A stretch of DNA of 64,000 nucleotides from Actinomycetota bacterium (GCA_018268595.1 JAFDWH010000021.1:124001-188000); one strand, 5' to 3'; shown: positions 53,328 through 63,165, numbered from the stretch's first letter. Made by a program: numbers and translations. The notes: generated by a model not told the origin, from the letters alone.

Positions 53328-54089
53328 TCAGCCGGTCGCGCCCGGCACGGCGACGCGCTCGCCCGGCAGCGTCGCCGCGCGCGTCACCAGCTCCGCCGTC
53401 AGCAGCGCGCTCAGCAGTTGCACGAGCAGCAGCGTCAGCAGCACCGTCAGCTGCACGCGCGCGGCCGTCTCCGGCGAGGCGCCGCCGAGCACGAGACCGA
53501 CGAACGTGCCCGGCAGCGTGACGAGCCCGGCGCTGCGCGTCTGGTCGACGAGCGGCACCATCGCGCCCGCGATCGCGCGCCGCGTCAGTGGCACGAGTGC
53601 GTCGCGCGCGCGGTCGCCGAGCGACAGGCGCGCCTCGATCTCGTCGGCGCCGGCGCCGAGGTCCTCGACCAGCCGGCGGCCGGTCAGCGTCGTCGCGAGC
53701 ATCGCGCCGCCGATCAGGATCCCCGCCGTCGGGATCGTCGCGCGCGGCGTCGCCGCGAACGCGCCGACCAGCAGCAGCACGCCGACCGCGCTCAGCGCCG
53801 GCAGCGCGATCGCCGCGATCGCGATCCGCCGCGAGCCGGGCAGCGCGCGCATGCGCGAGCCGGCCGTCAGCGAGGCGGTCGCGACCATGACCGCGACGAA
53901 CGCGACCGCCAGCCCCGGCACGCGGAAGACGAGCGCGATCAGCGCGCCGACGAGCGCGAGCTGGACGGCGGCGCGCAGCGCGGCGGTCAGCAGCGAGCGC
54001 GAGAGGCCGAGCCGCTGGCGGTGCGCGAGCCAGGCCGCCGCGAGCACGAACGCCGCGCTGGCGAGCAGTTGCGCGAGCGGCCGGCTCAC
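53328..54089 (-). CDS. fetB: FetB/UPF0014-type ABC permease (metal exporter)
   Basis: This 253-aa membrane protein has about seven helices. The start is GTG 54089, overlapping by four bases the stop of the ATPase gene (GTGA). Family hallmarks are RAAVQLALVGALIALVF (helix 2-3), the SLTAGSRMRALPGSR loop, and MVPLVDQTRSAGLVTLPGTFVGLVLGG near the C-terminus. The FetAB pair exports iron or contributes to manganese/oxidative-stress resistance in E. coli. The cation here is not evident. Confidence 0.92.
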   Translation of the reverse strand: MSRPLAQLLASAAFVLAAAWLAHRQRLGLSRSLLTAALRAAVQLALVGALIALVFRVPGLAVAFVAVMVATASLTAGSRMRALPGSRRIAIAAIALPALSAVGVLLLVGAFAATPRATIPTAGILIGGAMLATTLTGRRLVEDLGAGADEIEARLSLGDRARDALVPLTRRAIAGAMVPLVDQTRSAGLVTLPGTFVGLVLGGASPETAARVQLTVLLTLLLVQLLSALLTAELVTRAATLPGERVAVPGATG

Positions 54090-54802
54090 GAGGCGGGCTC
54101 CGTCGCCTCGTGCGGCGCGGTCGCGAGCAGCTCCGCCGGCGTGCCGACAACGGCCGTCCCGTCGCGCAGCGCGACGACCTGGTCGGCGACGTCGGCCGCG
54201 AACCCGAGGTCGTGCGTGGCGACGACGACGCCGAGCCCGTCGCGCGCGAGCCCCGTCAGCGTCGCGCCGACGTGGCGGGCGGCGTCGGCGTCGAGCGCGG
54301 CGGTCGGCTCGTCGAGCAGCAGCAGCTCCGGCGCGCGCGTGAGCGCCCGCGCGAGCGCGACGCGCGCCCGCTCGCCGCCCGACAGCGCGCCCGCCGTCCG
54401 GTCGAGGAACGCGGGCGCCAGGCCGGCGGCGCGCAGCGCGTGCGTCAGTCGCCGCTCGTCGGCGGTCGCCGGCTCGAGCGCGTAGGCGAGGTTCTCGCGC
54501 ACGCTGCCCGGCAGCATCACCGGCGTCTGGCCGACGAGCCCGACGCGCCGGCGCAGTTCGCACGGCTCCAACCCGGCCGTGTCCACGCCGTCGAGCAGCA
54601 CGTCGCCGGCGAGCGGCAGCAGCAGCCGGTTGAGGCAGCGCAGCAACGTGCTCTTGCCGGCGCCGGACGGCCCGACGAGCGCCGTCACCGAGCCCTTGCG
54701 CGCGGCGAACGCGACGTCGCGCAGGACGGCGCGCCCGCCGTGCCCGACCGCGAGGCCGGCCACGGCGAGCCCGTCGATGCGGTCGGCGAGGCGGGCGGAC
54801 AC
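54086..54802 (-). CDS. fetA: FetA-type ABC ATPase (partner of FetB)
   Basis: This 238-aa cytoplasmic ATPase shows Walker A GPSGAGKST, the Q loop LVGQTPVMLPG, signature LSGGERAR, Walker B LLLLDEPTAALD and the H loop ATHDLG. All are intact. The start proposed is GTG 54802; the open frame continues upstream, so a longer form cannot be excluded. It forms a two-gene operon with the FetB-type permease, which starts within its stop codon. Confidence 0.9.
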   Translation of the reverse strand: MSARLADRIDGLAVAGLAVGHGGRAVLRDVAFAARKGSVTALVGPSGAGKSTLLRCLNRLLLPLAGDVLLDGVDTAGLEPCELRRRVGLVGQTPVMLPGSVRENLAYALEPATADERRLTHALRAAGLAPAFLDRTAGALSGGERARVALARALTRAPELLLLDEPTAALDADAARHVGATLTGLARDGLGVVVATHDLGFAADVADQVVALRDGTAVVGTPAELLATAPHEATEPAS

Positions 54803-54843
54803 CGCGTCAACGTAGCGGTCGGCGCGGGCGGCCGGCGCGCAGC

Positions 54844-56301
54844 TCAGCCGTCCACCAGCAACCCGCGCATCGGCCCGACGAGCCGCTTCGTGCGCCGCGA
54901 CACCGCCGGCAGCTCCATCAGCCGGTGCGTGCGCGGCAGGCCGGCGCGGTGCCGGCGCAGCTGCTCCTGCGCGATCGGGCGCCAATGCTCGTCGATCGTG
55001 CGCGCCGGATCGCCCGCGACCTGCTCGAGCGGCAGCTCGAGGTGCTCGGACCACAGCTGCAGGCGCGTGCGTCGCGCCAACTCCGCGTCGTCCGTGAGCA
55101 CGTTCATCTCGGTGTCGTTGAACAGCGAGTGCTCGTTGAGGTTCGCCGAGCCGACCGTCAGCCAGCGGTCGTCGACGATCCCCACCTTCGCGTGCACGTA
55201 GAGGGGATGCGTGCGCGTGCCGGCGTGGGACGAGACGGTCGCGGCGAGCAGGCGGTCGCTGCCGCCGGCCGCCTCGACGAGCCGCCCGAGCTGGCCGCGC
55301 GTCGTGTCGGCGCCGTTGTTCGGGCGCGCGGGCAGGAGCAGCAGCAGGCGGAAGCCGGGGGTCGGCGGGTCGCGCAGCTTCGCGGCCAGCAGCTCGACGA
55401 TCTCGGTCGACCACAGGAACTGGTTCTCCAGGTAGACGAGCCGCTGCGCCGCGCGCAGCGCGCGCACGTACGCCTCGAAGATGCGGAAGTCGCCGCGCGG
55501 GACGAACTCGTACGTTCCGTCGGGAACCGTCCGCAGCACCTGGACGGTCGTCTCGCCCGCCGGCGGCTGCGGGCGCGGGGGCGGCAGCGGCTCGCGGGCG
55601 ACCTCCTGCCAGCGCGCGCGGAAGTGCTCGGCGACGTCGGCGACCGCCGGCCCGTGCAGGCGGGTCGCGACGTCGTGCCAGCCGAGGCGGCCGACGGGCG
55701 GGTGCGCGCGCACGTCCCAGCGGTCGCCCGACAGCGAGGTGAGGTCGATCCCGCCGACGAACGCGACCTCGTCGTCGACGATCACGAGCTTCTCGTGGTG
55801 GCAGTGCATCGTGCGCTCGCGCGCGTCGAGCGCGCATCTGATGCGCGTGCCGCGCGTGAGCTGCTCGCGGACCCGCTTCACGTCGGAGCGCTTCGGCTCG
55901 AACACGGGCGCCGGCGGGCCGGCCCACACGAGCACGCGCACCGCGACGCGCTCGGCCAGCTCGGCGAGCACGTCGCGCAGCGTGCTCGGGGAGCCGCCGT
56001 CGCGCTCGATCAGGAACGCCGGCGTGACGTGCCAGCCGGCGATGTGCACGTGCGATCTGGCGCGCTTGAGCGCCGCGCAGATCTCGCCGATCGCGTGCTC
56101 GCCGTCGATCAGCACGTCGAGGCGGTTGCCGTCGCGCGGCGGCGGGTCGCCGGCCGCCCACAGCCCCTCGTCCGGCGGGTCGAACACGCGCGCGTGGCCG
56201 AGCTTCGCCAGCCGCCGGCGGTGGTGGTCGCGCACCTGGCGCTCGAGCTGCTGGCCGACGACCCGGTCGAGGCGGGCGATCGTGTCGGGGAGGACGCTCA
56301 T
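54844..56301 (-). CDS. phospholipase D-family protein (cardiolipin synthase-like)
   Basis: This 485-aa protein carries two HKD motifs: HHEKLVIVDDEVAFVGGIDLT (near residue 167) and HAKVGIVDDRWLTVGSANLN (near 367), each with the His, Lys and Asp needed for the phosphatidyl-His intermediate. There are no clear membrane helices at the N-terminus, unlike classical cardiolipin synthases. It may act as a soluble or peripheral phospholipase D or phosphatidyltransferase. It diverges from the KAP NTPase gene with 84 bases between. Confidence 0.9.
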   Translation of the reverse strand: MSVLPDTIARLDRVVGQQLERQVRDHHRRRLAKLGHARVFDPPDEGLWAAGDPPPRDGNRLDVLIDGEHAIGEICAALKRARSHVHIAGWHVTPAFLIERDGGSPSTLRDVLAELAERVAVRVLVWAGPPAPVFEPKRSDVKRVREQLTRGTRIRCALDARERTMHCHHEKLVIVDDEVAFVGGIDLTSLSGDRWDVRAHPPVGRLGWHDVATRLHGPAVADVAEHFRARWQEVAREPLPPPRPQPPAGETTVQVLRTVPDGTYEFVPRGDFRIFEAYVRALRAAQRLVYLENQFLWSTEIVELLAAKLRDPPTPGFRLLLLLPARPNNGADTTRGQLGRLVEAAGGSDRLLAATVSSHAGTRTHPLYVHAKVGIVDDRWLTVGSANLNEHSLFNDTEMNVLTDDAELARRTRLQLWSEHLELPLEQVAGDPARTIDEHWRPIAQEQLRRHRAGLPRTHRLMELPAVSRRTKRLVGPMRGLLVDG

Positions 56302-56385
56302 GGGCCTCAGTCGTACCCCCGATGCGCGACGTCCGCTCGCGAGGTCGCTTGACCCGATTGCACCGGGTCATGGAGGATCACGGCC

Positions 56386-59001
56386 GTGGGACCGCGGGAC
56401 GAGCCGTTCGAGGCGCTGCTGGCCGACGGGCAGATGGCCTATGCGGCGTTCCATCGGGCACTCGCAGCCCCCGCGGCGCACGAGCGCGACATGCGCGGCC
56501 GGGGGCTGGACGAGCTGTTCGGACCCGAGACGCTGCCGCCGCCGCATCCGTCGCTCCCGCTGCGGGTGCTGGCGAGCCTCGCCCATCACGCGCGCAACGG
56601 CAACCTCGAGACGCGCTACCTGTTCGAGCCGGTCTCGAACGAGGGCCTGCGCGCCCTCAGCGACTGGCAGGTCCGCAACTACGAGCAGCTCCAGCGCTAC
56701 GTCCCCGAGGCGATCCGGGCAGAGCCGCTGTGGCTGACGTGGGAGCCGCCGCACTCGGACGCGCCGTACGGGGCCGGACGCCTCGAGCTCGACGAGCTGC
56801 GGCACGCGGTCGGGCTGTTCCTCGCCGCGAGCCACGCGTCGTCGGCGGTGATGGGGCTCGTCTTCGTGCTGCTGCGCGACTGGTACCTCGACCTCGTCCG
56901 CCCGCTCGAGCAGCTGCGCGGCGACGCCGGGGGGCTCGTCGCGCGCGCGTGCGAGATGGCCGTCAGCGGCCGCCGCGACCCCGACCTCGACTGGGCGGTC
57001 GTGCTCGCGCACGAGCAGGAGGCGCGCGAGCGGCTGGGCACGCCGACCTCCGCCTGGACGCTCCTGCACGCCTGCGCGTCGGCCGACGCGCTCGAGCTGC
57101 TCGACCTGTCGCTGACGGGCGAGCGCGTCGACGAGGCGCTGACGGCGCTGGTGCCCGAGCAGGCGCGGCGCGGCAAGCCGGCCGAGCAGCCGGCGGACGA
57201 CCCGGCCGACGTGGGCGACGCGGCGGCCGCGCGCGGCGACGCCTTCCGTCCCTCGACGGCGATCTCGACCGACGCCTGGACCGTCGAGGACCGGCTCCAA
57301 TACGACGTCTACGCGGAGGCGATCACGCGCTTCATCCTCGACGAGCGCACGCGCGCGCCGCTGACGATCGGGATCAAGGCGCCGTGGGGCGCCGGCAAGA
57401 CGTCGCTGATGCGGATGATCCGCCGGCGGCTCGACCCGGAGGCGGACGGCGCCGGCCCCGCGCGCGGGGCGGACGGCGAGCGCCTGTCGAACCGCGAGGT
57501 GCTGAAGACGACGGCGCTGCCGCGCGAGCAGGCGGCCGAGCAGCTCGCGATCGACGGCGTCGACACGCGCGCGCAGCGGACCAGCGTGTGGTTCAACGCG
57601 TGGAAGTACCAGAGCGGCGAGCAGCTGTGGGCCGGCCTCGCGCACGCGATCGTCTCGCAGGTCGAGGCGCGCATGAGACCGTGGGAGCGCGAGCGCTTCT
57701 GGGCGAGCCTCAACATCCGCCGCGTCGACCTGACCGCCGTGCGCCGCCGCATCTACCGCGCGTTCCTGCTGCGCGCGATCCCCGACCTGCTGCTGGTGCC
57801 GCTCGCGCTGCTGCTCGCGCTCGCGACCGCGCTCGTCGCGTCGGCCGCCGCGGGCGGGCTGACCGCGGTCGCGACCGCGCTCGGGCTCGGGCTCGACGCG
57901 GCGCGCCGCTGGCGCGCCTTCGCAGGCGAGAGCGTCGCCGCGTCCGACCCGAAGCTGGTCGCCGACCCCGGCTACGAGGACCGGCTCGGCTTCCTGCACC
58001 TCGTCCACGAGGACATGCACCGGATCCTCGCGCTCGTCGCCTCGCCGGAGCGCCCGCTCGTCGTCTTCGTCGACGACCTCGACCGCTGCTCGTACACGAC
58101 CGTCGTGCAGGTGATCGAGGGGCTCAACACGTTCCTCGCGGGCGACTTCGAGAGCTGCATCTTCGTGATCGCGATGGAGCCCGACCTCGTCGCCGCGCAG
58201 ATCCACGTCGCCTACGCCGACCTGTTCGCGCGGATCGCCGAGCGCGACGGCAGCGCCGGCAGCGACCTCGCGTGGCGCTTCCTGGAGAAGATGGTGCAGC
58301 TGCCGCTGGCGCTCCCGCCGCCCGGCGAGCCGCAGATCGAGCGCTACGTGCAGTCGCTCGTCGCGAGCGAGGCGCAGGCTCAGGTGGTCGAGCTCGACGA
58401 CGACGACGAGCAGCTGGTGGCGGCGCGCTCGGCGATCCGGAGCGCGCGCGTGAGCGACTCGCTCGGCGGCATCGCGGACGCGCTCGAGCGGGCGAGCGAG
58501 ACGCTCGACCGGGGGGCGGGGCAGGAGGAGGCGTATCGGCGGGCGCTGCTGCAGCGCGCCGCGCGGATCGAGTACGCCAGCGAGTTCGACGACGGGCATC
58601 CCGAGGTGCGCGCGATGCTCCAGCGCCACGCCGCGGCGCTGCACCACAACCCGCGCGAGATCAAGCGCTTCGTCAACGTCTTCCGCTTCTACGCCTACGT
58701 GCAGTTCTGGCGCACGACCGACGGCCTGCCCGCGCCCGACCTCGACGGCGCGGCGAAGCTCGCGACGCTCGCGGTCCGCTGTCCGCACCTGCTGAGCGCG
58801 CTCGGCGCGGTGGTCGAGGCGGACGGCGAGCGACGGCAGCTGCTCGCGTGGCTGGAGCGGATCGACGGCGACGCGACGCTGGAGGAGAAGGTGCTCGGGC
58901 AGGTGCCCGGCTACGTGCGCGACGCGCTCGCGGAGCCGGGCCTGCGGTCGCTGATCGTCGCCCCACCGGCCGTCGGGGAGCAGGCGAGCGGGTTCCTGTG
59001 A
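56386..59001 (+). CDS. KAP-family P-loop NTPase with predicted membrane helices
   Basis: This 871-aa protein starts at GTG 56386 with GGAGG 11-15 bases upstream. The N-terminal 290 residues are of unknown fold (RYLFEPVSNEGLRALSDW). The P-loop is GIKAPWGAGKTSLMRMI (about 329-342). Two hydrophobic helices are inserted between Walker A and B (about 458-502), and Walker B is LVVFVDDLDRCS (about 556-566), the KAP signature. NPREIKRFVNVFRFY near the C-terminus is also typical. KAP NTPases are membrane-bound and some have been linked to phage exclusion and conflict systems (the prototype is phage T7 PifA). It is convergent with sbcC, with 18 bases between the stops. Confidence 0.9.
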   Translation: MGPRDEPFEALLADGQMAYAAFHRALAAPAAHERDMRGRGLDELFGPETLPPPHPSLPLRVLASLAHHARNGNLETRYLFEPVSNEGLRALSDWQVRNYEQLQRYVPEAIRAEPLWLTWEPPHSDAPYGAGRLELDELRHAVGLFLAASHASSAVMGLVFVLLRDWYLDLVRPLEQLRGDAGGLVARACEMAVSGRRDPDLDWAVVLAHEQEARERLGTPTSAWTLLHACASADALELLDLSLTGERVDEALTALVPEQARRGKPAEQPADDPADVGDAAAARGDAFRPSTAISTDAWTVEDRLQYDVYAEAITRFILDERTRAPLTIGIKAPWGAGKTSLMRMIRRRLDPEADGAGPARGADGERLSNREVLKTTALPREQAAEQLAIDGVDTRAQRTSVWFNAWKYQSGEQLWAGLAHAIVSQVEARMRPWERERFWASLNIRRVDLTAVRRRIYRAFLLRAIPDLLLVPLALLLALATALVASAAAGGLTAVATALGLGLDAARRWRAFAGESVAASDPKLVADPGYEDRLGFLHLVHEDMHRILALVASPERPLVVFVDDLDRCSYTTVVQVIEGLNTFLAGDFESCIFVIAMEPDLVAAQIHVAYADLFARIAERDGSAGSDLAWRFLEKMVQLPLALPPPGEPQIERYVQSLVASEAQAQVVELDDDDEQLVAARSAIRSARVSDSLGGIADALERASETLDRGAGQEEAYRRALLQRAARIEYASEFDDGHPEVRAMLQRHAAALHHNPREIKRFVNVFRFYAYVQFWRTTDGLPAPDLDGAAKLATLAVRCPHLLSALGAVVEADGERRQLLAWLERIDGDATLEEKVLGQVPGYVRDALAEPGLRSLIVAPPAVGEQASGFL

Positions 59002-59019
59002 GCGGCGCGGGGCGGCGGC

Positions 59020-61929
59020 TCAGGCGGCCAGCGCTGCCCGCTCGTGCTCGACGCGCGAGCCGCTGCGGCCCTTGACGACGCGCAGGCGCGCGGGGATCCG
59101 CTGGCGCAGCTCCGCGACGTGGGAGACGATCCCGACCGTGCGGCCGCCCTCGCGCAGCTGGTCGAGCACGTCGAGCACCTCGTCGAGCGTGCGCTCGTCG
59201 AGCGAGCCGAAGCCCTCGTCGACGAACAGCGTCTCGAGGCGGCTGCCGCCGGCCTCGGCGGCGACGACGTCGGCCAGGCCGAGCGCGAGCGCGAGGCTGG
59301 CGAGGAACGTCTCGCCACCGGACAGCGTGGCGGGCGAGCGCTGCTGGCCGGTCCAGCCGTCCACGACGCGCAGCTCCAGCCCGCCGCGGCGCTCCTTGCG
59401 GGCGCGCTCGTCGGTGTGGACGAGCTGGTAGCGGCCGTTCGACATCTGCTCGAGGCGGACCGTCGCCGCCTGGGCGACCTCCTCCAGGCGCGCGGCGAGC
59501 ACGTAGGCGGACAGGCGCATGTGCAGGCGGTTGCTTGCGCCGGTGCCGTCGACGAGGCCGGCCAGCTCCTTGATCGTGCGCTCGCGCTCGGCGACCGGGG
59601 CGAGGTCGGCGAGGGCGTCGTCCAGCTCTGCGGCGAGGCGCCTGAGCGCGGCCACGCGCTGGTCGGCGAGCGCGTGGCGGCGGGTGGCGGCGTCGTCGGC
59701 GGCGACGGCTGCGGTGGCTTGGGCTTCGAGGGTGGGGAGGGGGGTGGGCGCGGCCGGGGCGGCCGCGTCGGCCTGCTCGGCGCCGGTCTCGGCCAGCTCG
59801 TGCGCGAGCTGCTCGGCGCGCGCGCGGCGCTCGGCGAGGCCGCGGTCGTAGGCCGCGATGCGGTCGGCGAGCGCCTGCTGTTCGTCGCGGTTGAGCAGGG
59901 CCGCGCGGGCGGCTTGCGCGTCGTCGAAGCCGGCCTCGCGGGCGGCCGCTTCCTGCTCGGCGGCGTCGGCCTGCGCGCGCAGCGCGTCGGCGCGCGCGGC
60001 GATCGAGGCGTCCTCGCCGCGGGCGGCGGCCACGCGCTCGCGGTCCGCCTCCAGCGCTCCGCTGCGCTCGGCGAGCGTGGCGCGGGCGGCGGCTTCCTCG
60101 CGCTCGGCCTGCTGGCGCGCCTGCTCCTGCTCGGTCGTGCGGGTCGCGAGCGCAGCGAGCGCCTGCTGCGCCGCCGCCAGCCCGCCTGCGGTCGTGCGCG
60201 CGTGTGCGAGCGCGGCGTCGAGCCGCTCGGCCTCCGCGGCGAGCGCGTCGGCCGGCGCCTCGCCGGCGACGGCGCGGGCGGCGGCGAGCGCGGCGTCGAG
60301 CGTGGCGAGGGTGCGTTCGGCCTGCTGGCGCTCACGCGCGGCCTGCTCGTGCGCCGCCTGAGCGTGCTGCTCGCGCTCGGCGAGCGGGGTGGGCGCGGCG
60401 GGCGTGCCCGGGGCGGCGTGCGCCGGCGCCGGGTGGTCGGTCGCGCCGCACACGCTGCACGGCTCGCCGGGCTGCAGGCCGGCCGCCAGCTCGGCGGCCA
60501 TGCCGGCGAGCCGGCGCTCGCGCAGGTCGAGCCATGCGGCGTGGGCCTGCTGCTCGGCGTCCACGGCGTGCCGGCGCCGCTCGTCCGCCGTGGTGCGTTG
60601 CGCGAGCAGGCGGTCGCGCTCGGCCGCCTGCTCGGCGCGCTGCCGTGCCGTTTGGGCCTCGGCGTGGAGGCGCTCGGCGCCGGCGGCCCCCTCGCGCGCT
60701 GCCTGCACGGTGGCATCGAGGGTTGCGCGCTCGTGCGCGGCCTCCTCGATCGCGCTGGTCGCCGCTCGCGCCCGGGCCCCGGCCTTCTCGGCGCTCCGTG
60801 CGAGCGCCGCCAGCTGCTCGTCCGCCGCGGCCAGCCGCGCCTCGACGGCCACGAGCGTGTCGAGCGCGCCGGCGGCCTCGCGCGCCGCCGCCGCCCGGTC
60901 GCGCAGCTCGGCCGGCGAGCTGTGTCCTTCCGGGGGTCCATACGACCCCCTAAGGGACACAGCTCGCGTGAGGAGCGCGGCGAGCGGCGCGGCGCGGCGG
61001 GCGGCGGCGAGCTGGGCGTCGGCCGCGTCGCGCTCCGGGCGTCTCGACTCCCAGCGGGCGAGCCGCTCGACGGCCTCCGCGTGGGCGGCGCGGCGCTCTG
61101 CGGCGGCGCGGCCCTCCGCCAGCGCCGCCTCCGCGCGGGTGCGGGCGGCGGTGGCGGCGCGCTGCGCGTCGGCCGCGCTCACCAGCTCCGCCTCCGCGCG
61201 CACGCCGAGGCCGGCGACCCACTCGGCGTGCAGGTCCAGCTCCTCGGGCGCCGGCTCGCCGGCCACCTCGGCGACCTTCGCGACCAGCTCGCGCTCCGCC
61301 TGCGAGGCCGCCTGCAGCTCCGACCAAGCGGCCTTCCTGCGGTCGTTCAGCCAGTGCTCCACGCGCGCGAAGCGGTCGGTGCCGAAGAGGCGTTCGAGGA
61401 CCGCCTGGCGCTCGCCGCTGTCCGCACGGAGGAACGTGGCGAACTCGCCCTGCGGCAGCAGCACGACCTGGCAGAACTGGTCGCACGTCATGCCGAGCAG
61501 CGCGTCCAGCTCGTGGCGCGCCTCGTCCGGGCGGGCGGCGAGGACGGTCCACTCGCCGGACGCCGCGTCCAGCTCCTCGACCGTGCAGGCCGGCCCCTCT
61601 CTCGTCATCCCCTCGCCGCGCAGCTTCGGCCGCTCCTGCGGCGGGCGGCGCACCACGCGCAGACGCCGCTCGCGCAAGGTCACCTCCAGCTCGACCTCCG
61701 TGCGGACCTCCGGTGCGGCGTGGTCGGAGCGCAGGCGGGCATCCCGCGCGCGCGCGCCCGGGACCTGGCCGTACAACGCGAACGCGACCGCGTCGAGCAG
61801 CGTCGTCTTGCCCGCGCCGGTGTCGCCGTGCAGCAGGAACAGGCCGGACTCGGCGAGCGCGTCGAAGTCGACCGTCTCGCTGCCGGCGAACGCCTGGAAG
61901 GCGGTCAGGCGCAGGCGATGGAGCCGCAC
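59020..61929 (-). CDS. sbcC: SbcC (Rad50-like) DNA repair ATPase
   Basis: This 969-aa SMC-like ATPase forms the SbcCD nuclease with the upstream gene product. The start is GTG 61929, 65 bases after the sbcD stop. It has Walker A LHGDTGAGKTT (34-43), two long Ala/Glu/Arg-rich coiled-coil arms flanking the zinc hook PCSVCG (Cys491, Cys494), signature LSGGETFLASLALALG and Walker B LFVDEGFGSLDE. The complex opens hairpins and double-strand breaks. The first arm contains an in-frame palindromic insertion (residues about 322-338, LRGSYGPPEGH). This is ironic, since palindromes are SbcCD substrates. Confidence 0.95.
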   Translation of the reverse strand: MRLHRLRLTAFQAFAGSETVDFDALAESGLFLLHGDTGAGKTTLLDAVAFALYGQVPGARARDARLRSDHAAPEVRTEVELEVTLRERRLRVVRRPPQERPKLRGEGMTREGPACTVEELDAASGEWTVLAARPDEARHELDALLGMTCDQFCQVVLLPQGEFATFLRADSGERQAVLERLFGTDRFARVEHWLNDRRKAAWSELQAASQAERELVAKVAEVAGEPAPEELDLHAEWVAGLGVRAEAELVSAADAQRAATAARTRAEAALAEGRAAAERRAAHAEAVERLARWESRRPERDAADAQLAAARRAAPLAALLTRAVSLRGSYGPPEGHSSPAELRDRAAAAREAAGALDTLVAVEARLAAADEQLAALARSAEKAGARARAATSAIEEAAHERATLDATVQAAREGAAGAERLHAEAQTARQRAEQAAERDRLLAQRTTADERRRHAVDAEQQAHAAWLDLRERRLAGMAAELAAGLQPGEPCSVCGATDHPAPAHAAPGTPAAPTPLAEREQHAQAAHEQAARERQQAERTLATLDAALAAARAVAGEAPADALAAEAERLDAALAHARTTAGGLAAAQQALAALATRTTEQEQARQQAEREEAAARATLAERSGALEADRERVAAARGEDASIAARADALRAQADAAEQEAAAREAGFDDAQAARAALLNRDEQQALADRIAAYDRGLAERRARAEQLAHELAETGAEQADAAAPAAPTPLPTLEAQATAAVAADDAATRRHALADQRVAALRRLAAELDDALADLAPVAERERTIKELAGLVDGTGASNRLHMRLSAYVLAARLEEVAQAATVRLEQMSNGRYQLVHTDERARKERRGGLELRVVDGWTGQQRSPATLSGGETFLASLALALGLADVVAAEAGGSRLETLFVDEGFGSLDERTLDEVLDVLDQLREGGRTVGIVSHVAELRQRIPARLRVVKGRSGSRVEHERAALAA
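60916..60966. repeat. 51-bp palindrome inserted in frame in sbcC
   Basis: Bases 60916-60938 and 60944-60966 form 23-bp arms (outer CGAGCTGTGTCC, inner GGGGGTC) with three mismatches around CATAC. The AT content is higher than in the surrounding coiled-coil sequence. In the minus-strand frame it supplies 17 residues, including the Gly/Pro run SYGPPEGH that would break a coiled coil. Confidence 0.85.
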
Positions 61930-61994
61930 GGCGACCGCCTACCGGCGGCGCGGACCGCCGGCCGCGCGCGGCGCACGCACGCGCGCGCCGCCGC

Positions 61995-63125
61995 TCACGC
62001 GACCGCCTCCGCCACGCGCCGCGCCGTCAGCGCGTCGCGCAGCAGCGCCAGCTCGTCGTCGTCCGCCTCGCGCCCGCGTGTGTCGGACACGAAGCGCGCC
62101 ACCAGCTCGTCGTCGTCCAGCCCGCGCAGGCGCTGATAGGAGTCGTCCGGGCGCGAGCCGGCGCCCTGCGGGTCGAACGCGAGCGCCACGGCGAACGCGA
62201 AGCGCCGCCGCAGCCGCTCCATCGCGTCCGCCGGGCGGACCGGGTCGGTCAGCGTCGCCTGCACCCACGCCGCCTCGGCGTCCGCGAGGCGCGGGTCGGC
62301 GAGCAGCTCGTCGAGCGTCCCGCGCAGGCTCGCCAGCGGCCGGGGGACCGGCGCCGGCAGCAGCTCCACCCGCGGCAGCGCCCCCGCGACCACATCGACG
62401 ACGGCGACCGACTTCGTCTGGCCGGCTTCGCTGAACGACAGCGCCAGCGGCGAGCCGGCGTAGCGGCCGAGCCCGCCGCCGACGACCTGCGGCCCGTGCA
62501 GATGCCCGAGCGCGACGTAGTCGGCGCCGTCGTAGACGGCGGCCGGCACGCTCGCGGCGCCGCCGACGGCGAGGTCGCGTTCGCTCTCCGACGGCAGCCC
62601 GCCGGCGACGAACGCGTGCGCCATCACCGCGACGGGCCCCGAGCGCGAAGCGGCGTCCGCGCGCACGAGCGCCATCGCCGCCGCCATCGCCGCCGCGTGC
62701 GAGCGCTCCTCGAAGCCCATCGCCTCGCGCACCAGGTCCGGCTCCAGGTAGGGGATGGCGTAGACCCAGCCGTCGCCGAGCGGGATCGGCGCGCCCGCCG
62801 TGAGCGGGTCGGTCCGCACGTGCACCCCGGCCCGCGCCAGCAGCCCCGCGCCGAACCCGAGCCGCGCCGCCGAGTCGTGGTTGCCCGAGACGACGACGAC
62901 CGGCGCGACCTCCGCCAGCCGCGTGAGCGCCTCGTCCGCCAGCCGCACCGCGTCGACCGGCGGCAGCGCGCGGTCGTACAGGTCCCCGGCGATCAGCACG
63001 CCGTCCACGGCGGACGCCCGCGCGGCCTCCACGAGGAAGTCGACGAACCCCGCCTGCGCGCCCAGCAGATCCTCGCCGTGGAAGGCGCGTCCGAGGTGCC
63101 AGTCTGCGGTGTGGAGCAGGCGCAT
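61995..63125 (-). CDS. sbcD: SbcD (Mre11-like) nuclease subunit
   Basis: This 376-aa metallophosphoesterase begins MRLLHTADWHLGR with the first metal ligands. VLIAGDLYDRA, VVSGNHDSAARL, VAVMAHAFVAGG and VALGHLHGPQVV follow, so all five phosphodiesterase motifs are present. It provides the nuclease activity of SbcCD. The C-terminal part (about 260-376) is the capping and SbcC-binding region. The two genes are in one operon, nuclease first, as usual. The next gene upstream is divergent, with 52 bases between. Confidence 0.95.
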   Translation of the reverse strand: MRLLHTADWHLGRAFHGEDLLGAQAGFVDFLVEAARASAVDGVLIAGDLYDRALPPVDAVRLADEALTRLAEVAPVVVVSGNHDSAARLGFGAGLLARAGVHVRTDPLTAGAPIPLGDGWVYAIPYLEPDLVREAMGFEERSHAAAMAAAMALVRADAASRSGPVAVMAHAFVAGGLPSESERDLAVGGAASVPAAVYDGADYVALGHLHGPQVVGGGLGRYAGSPLALSFSEAGQTKSVAVVDVVAGALPRVELLPAPVPRPLASLRGTLDELLADPRLADAEAAWVQATLTDPVRPADAMERLRRRFAFAVALAFDPQGAGSRPDDSYQRLRGLDDDELVARFVSDTRGREADDDELALLRDALTARRVAEAVA

Positions 63126-63165
63126 CGCCGTCCAAGATGGCGCGCGGGGCGGATGGAACCCGGCG

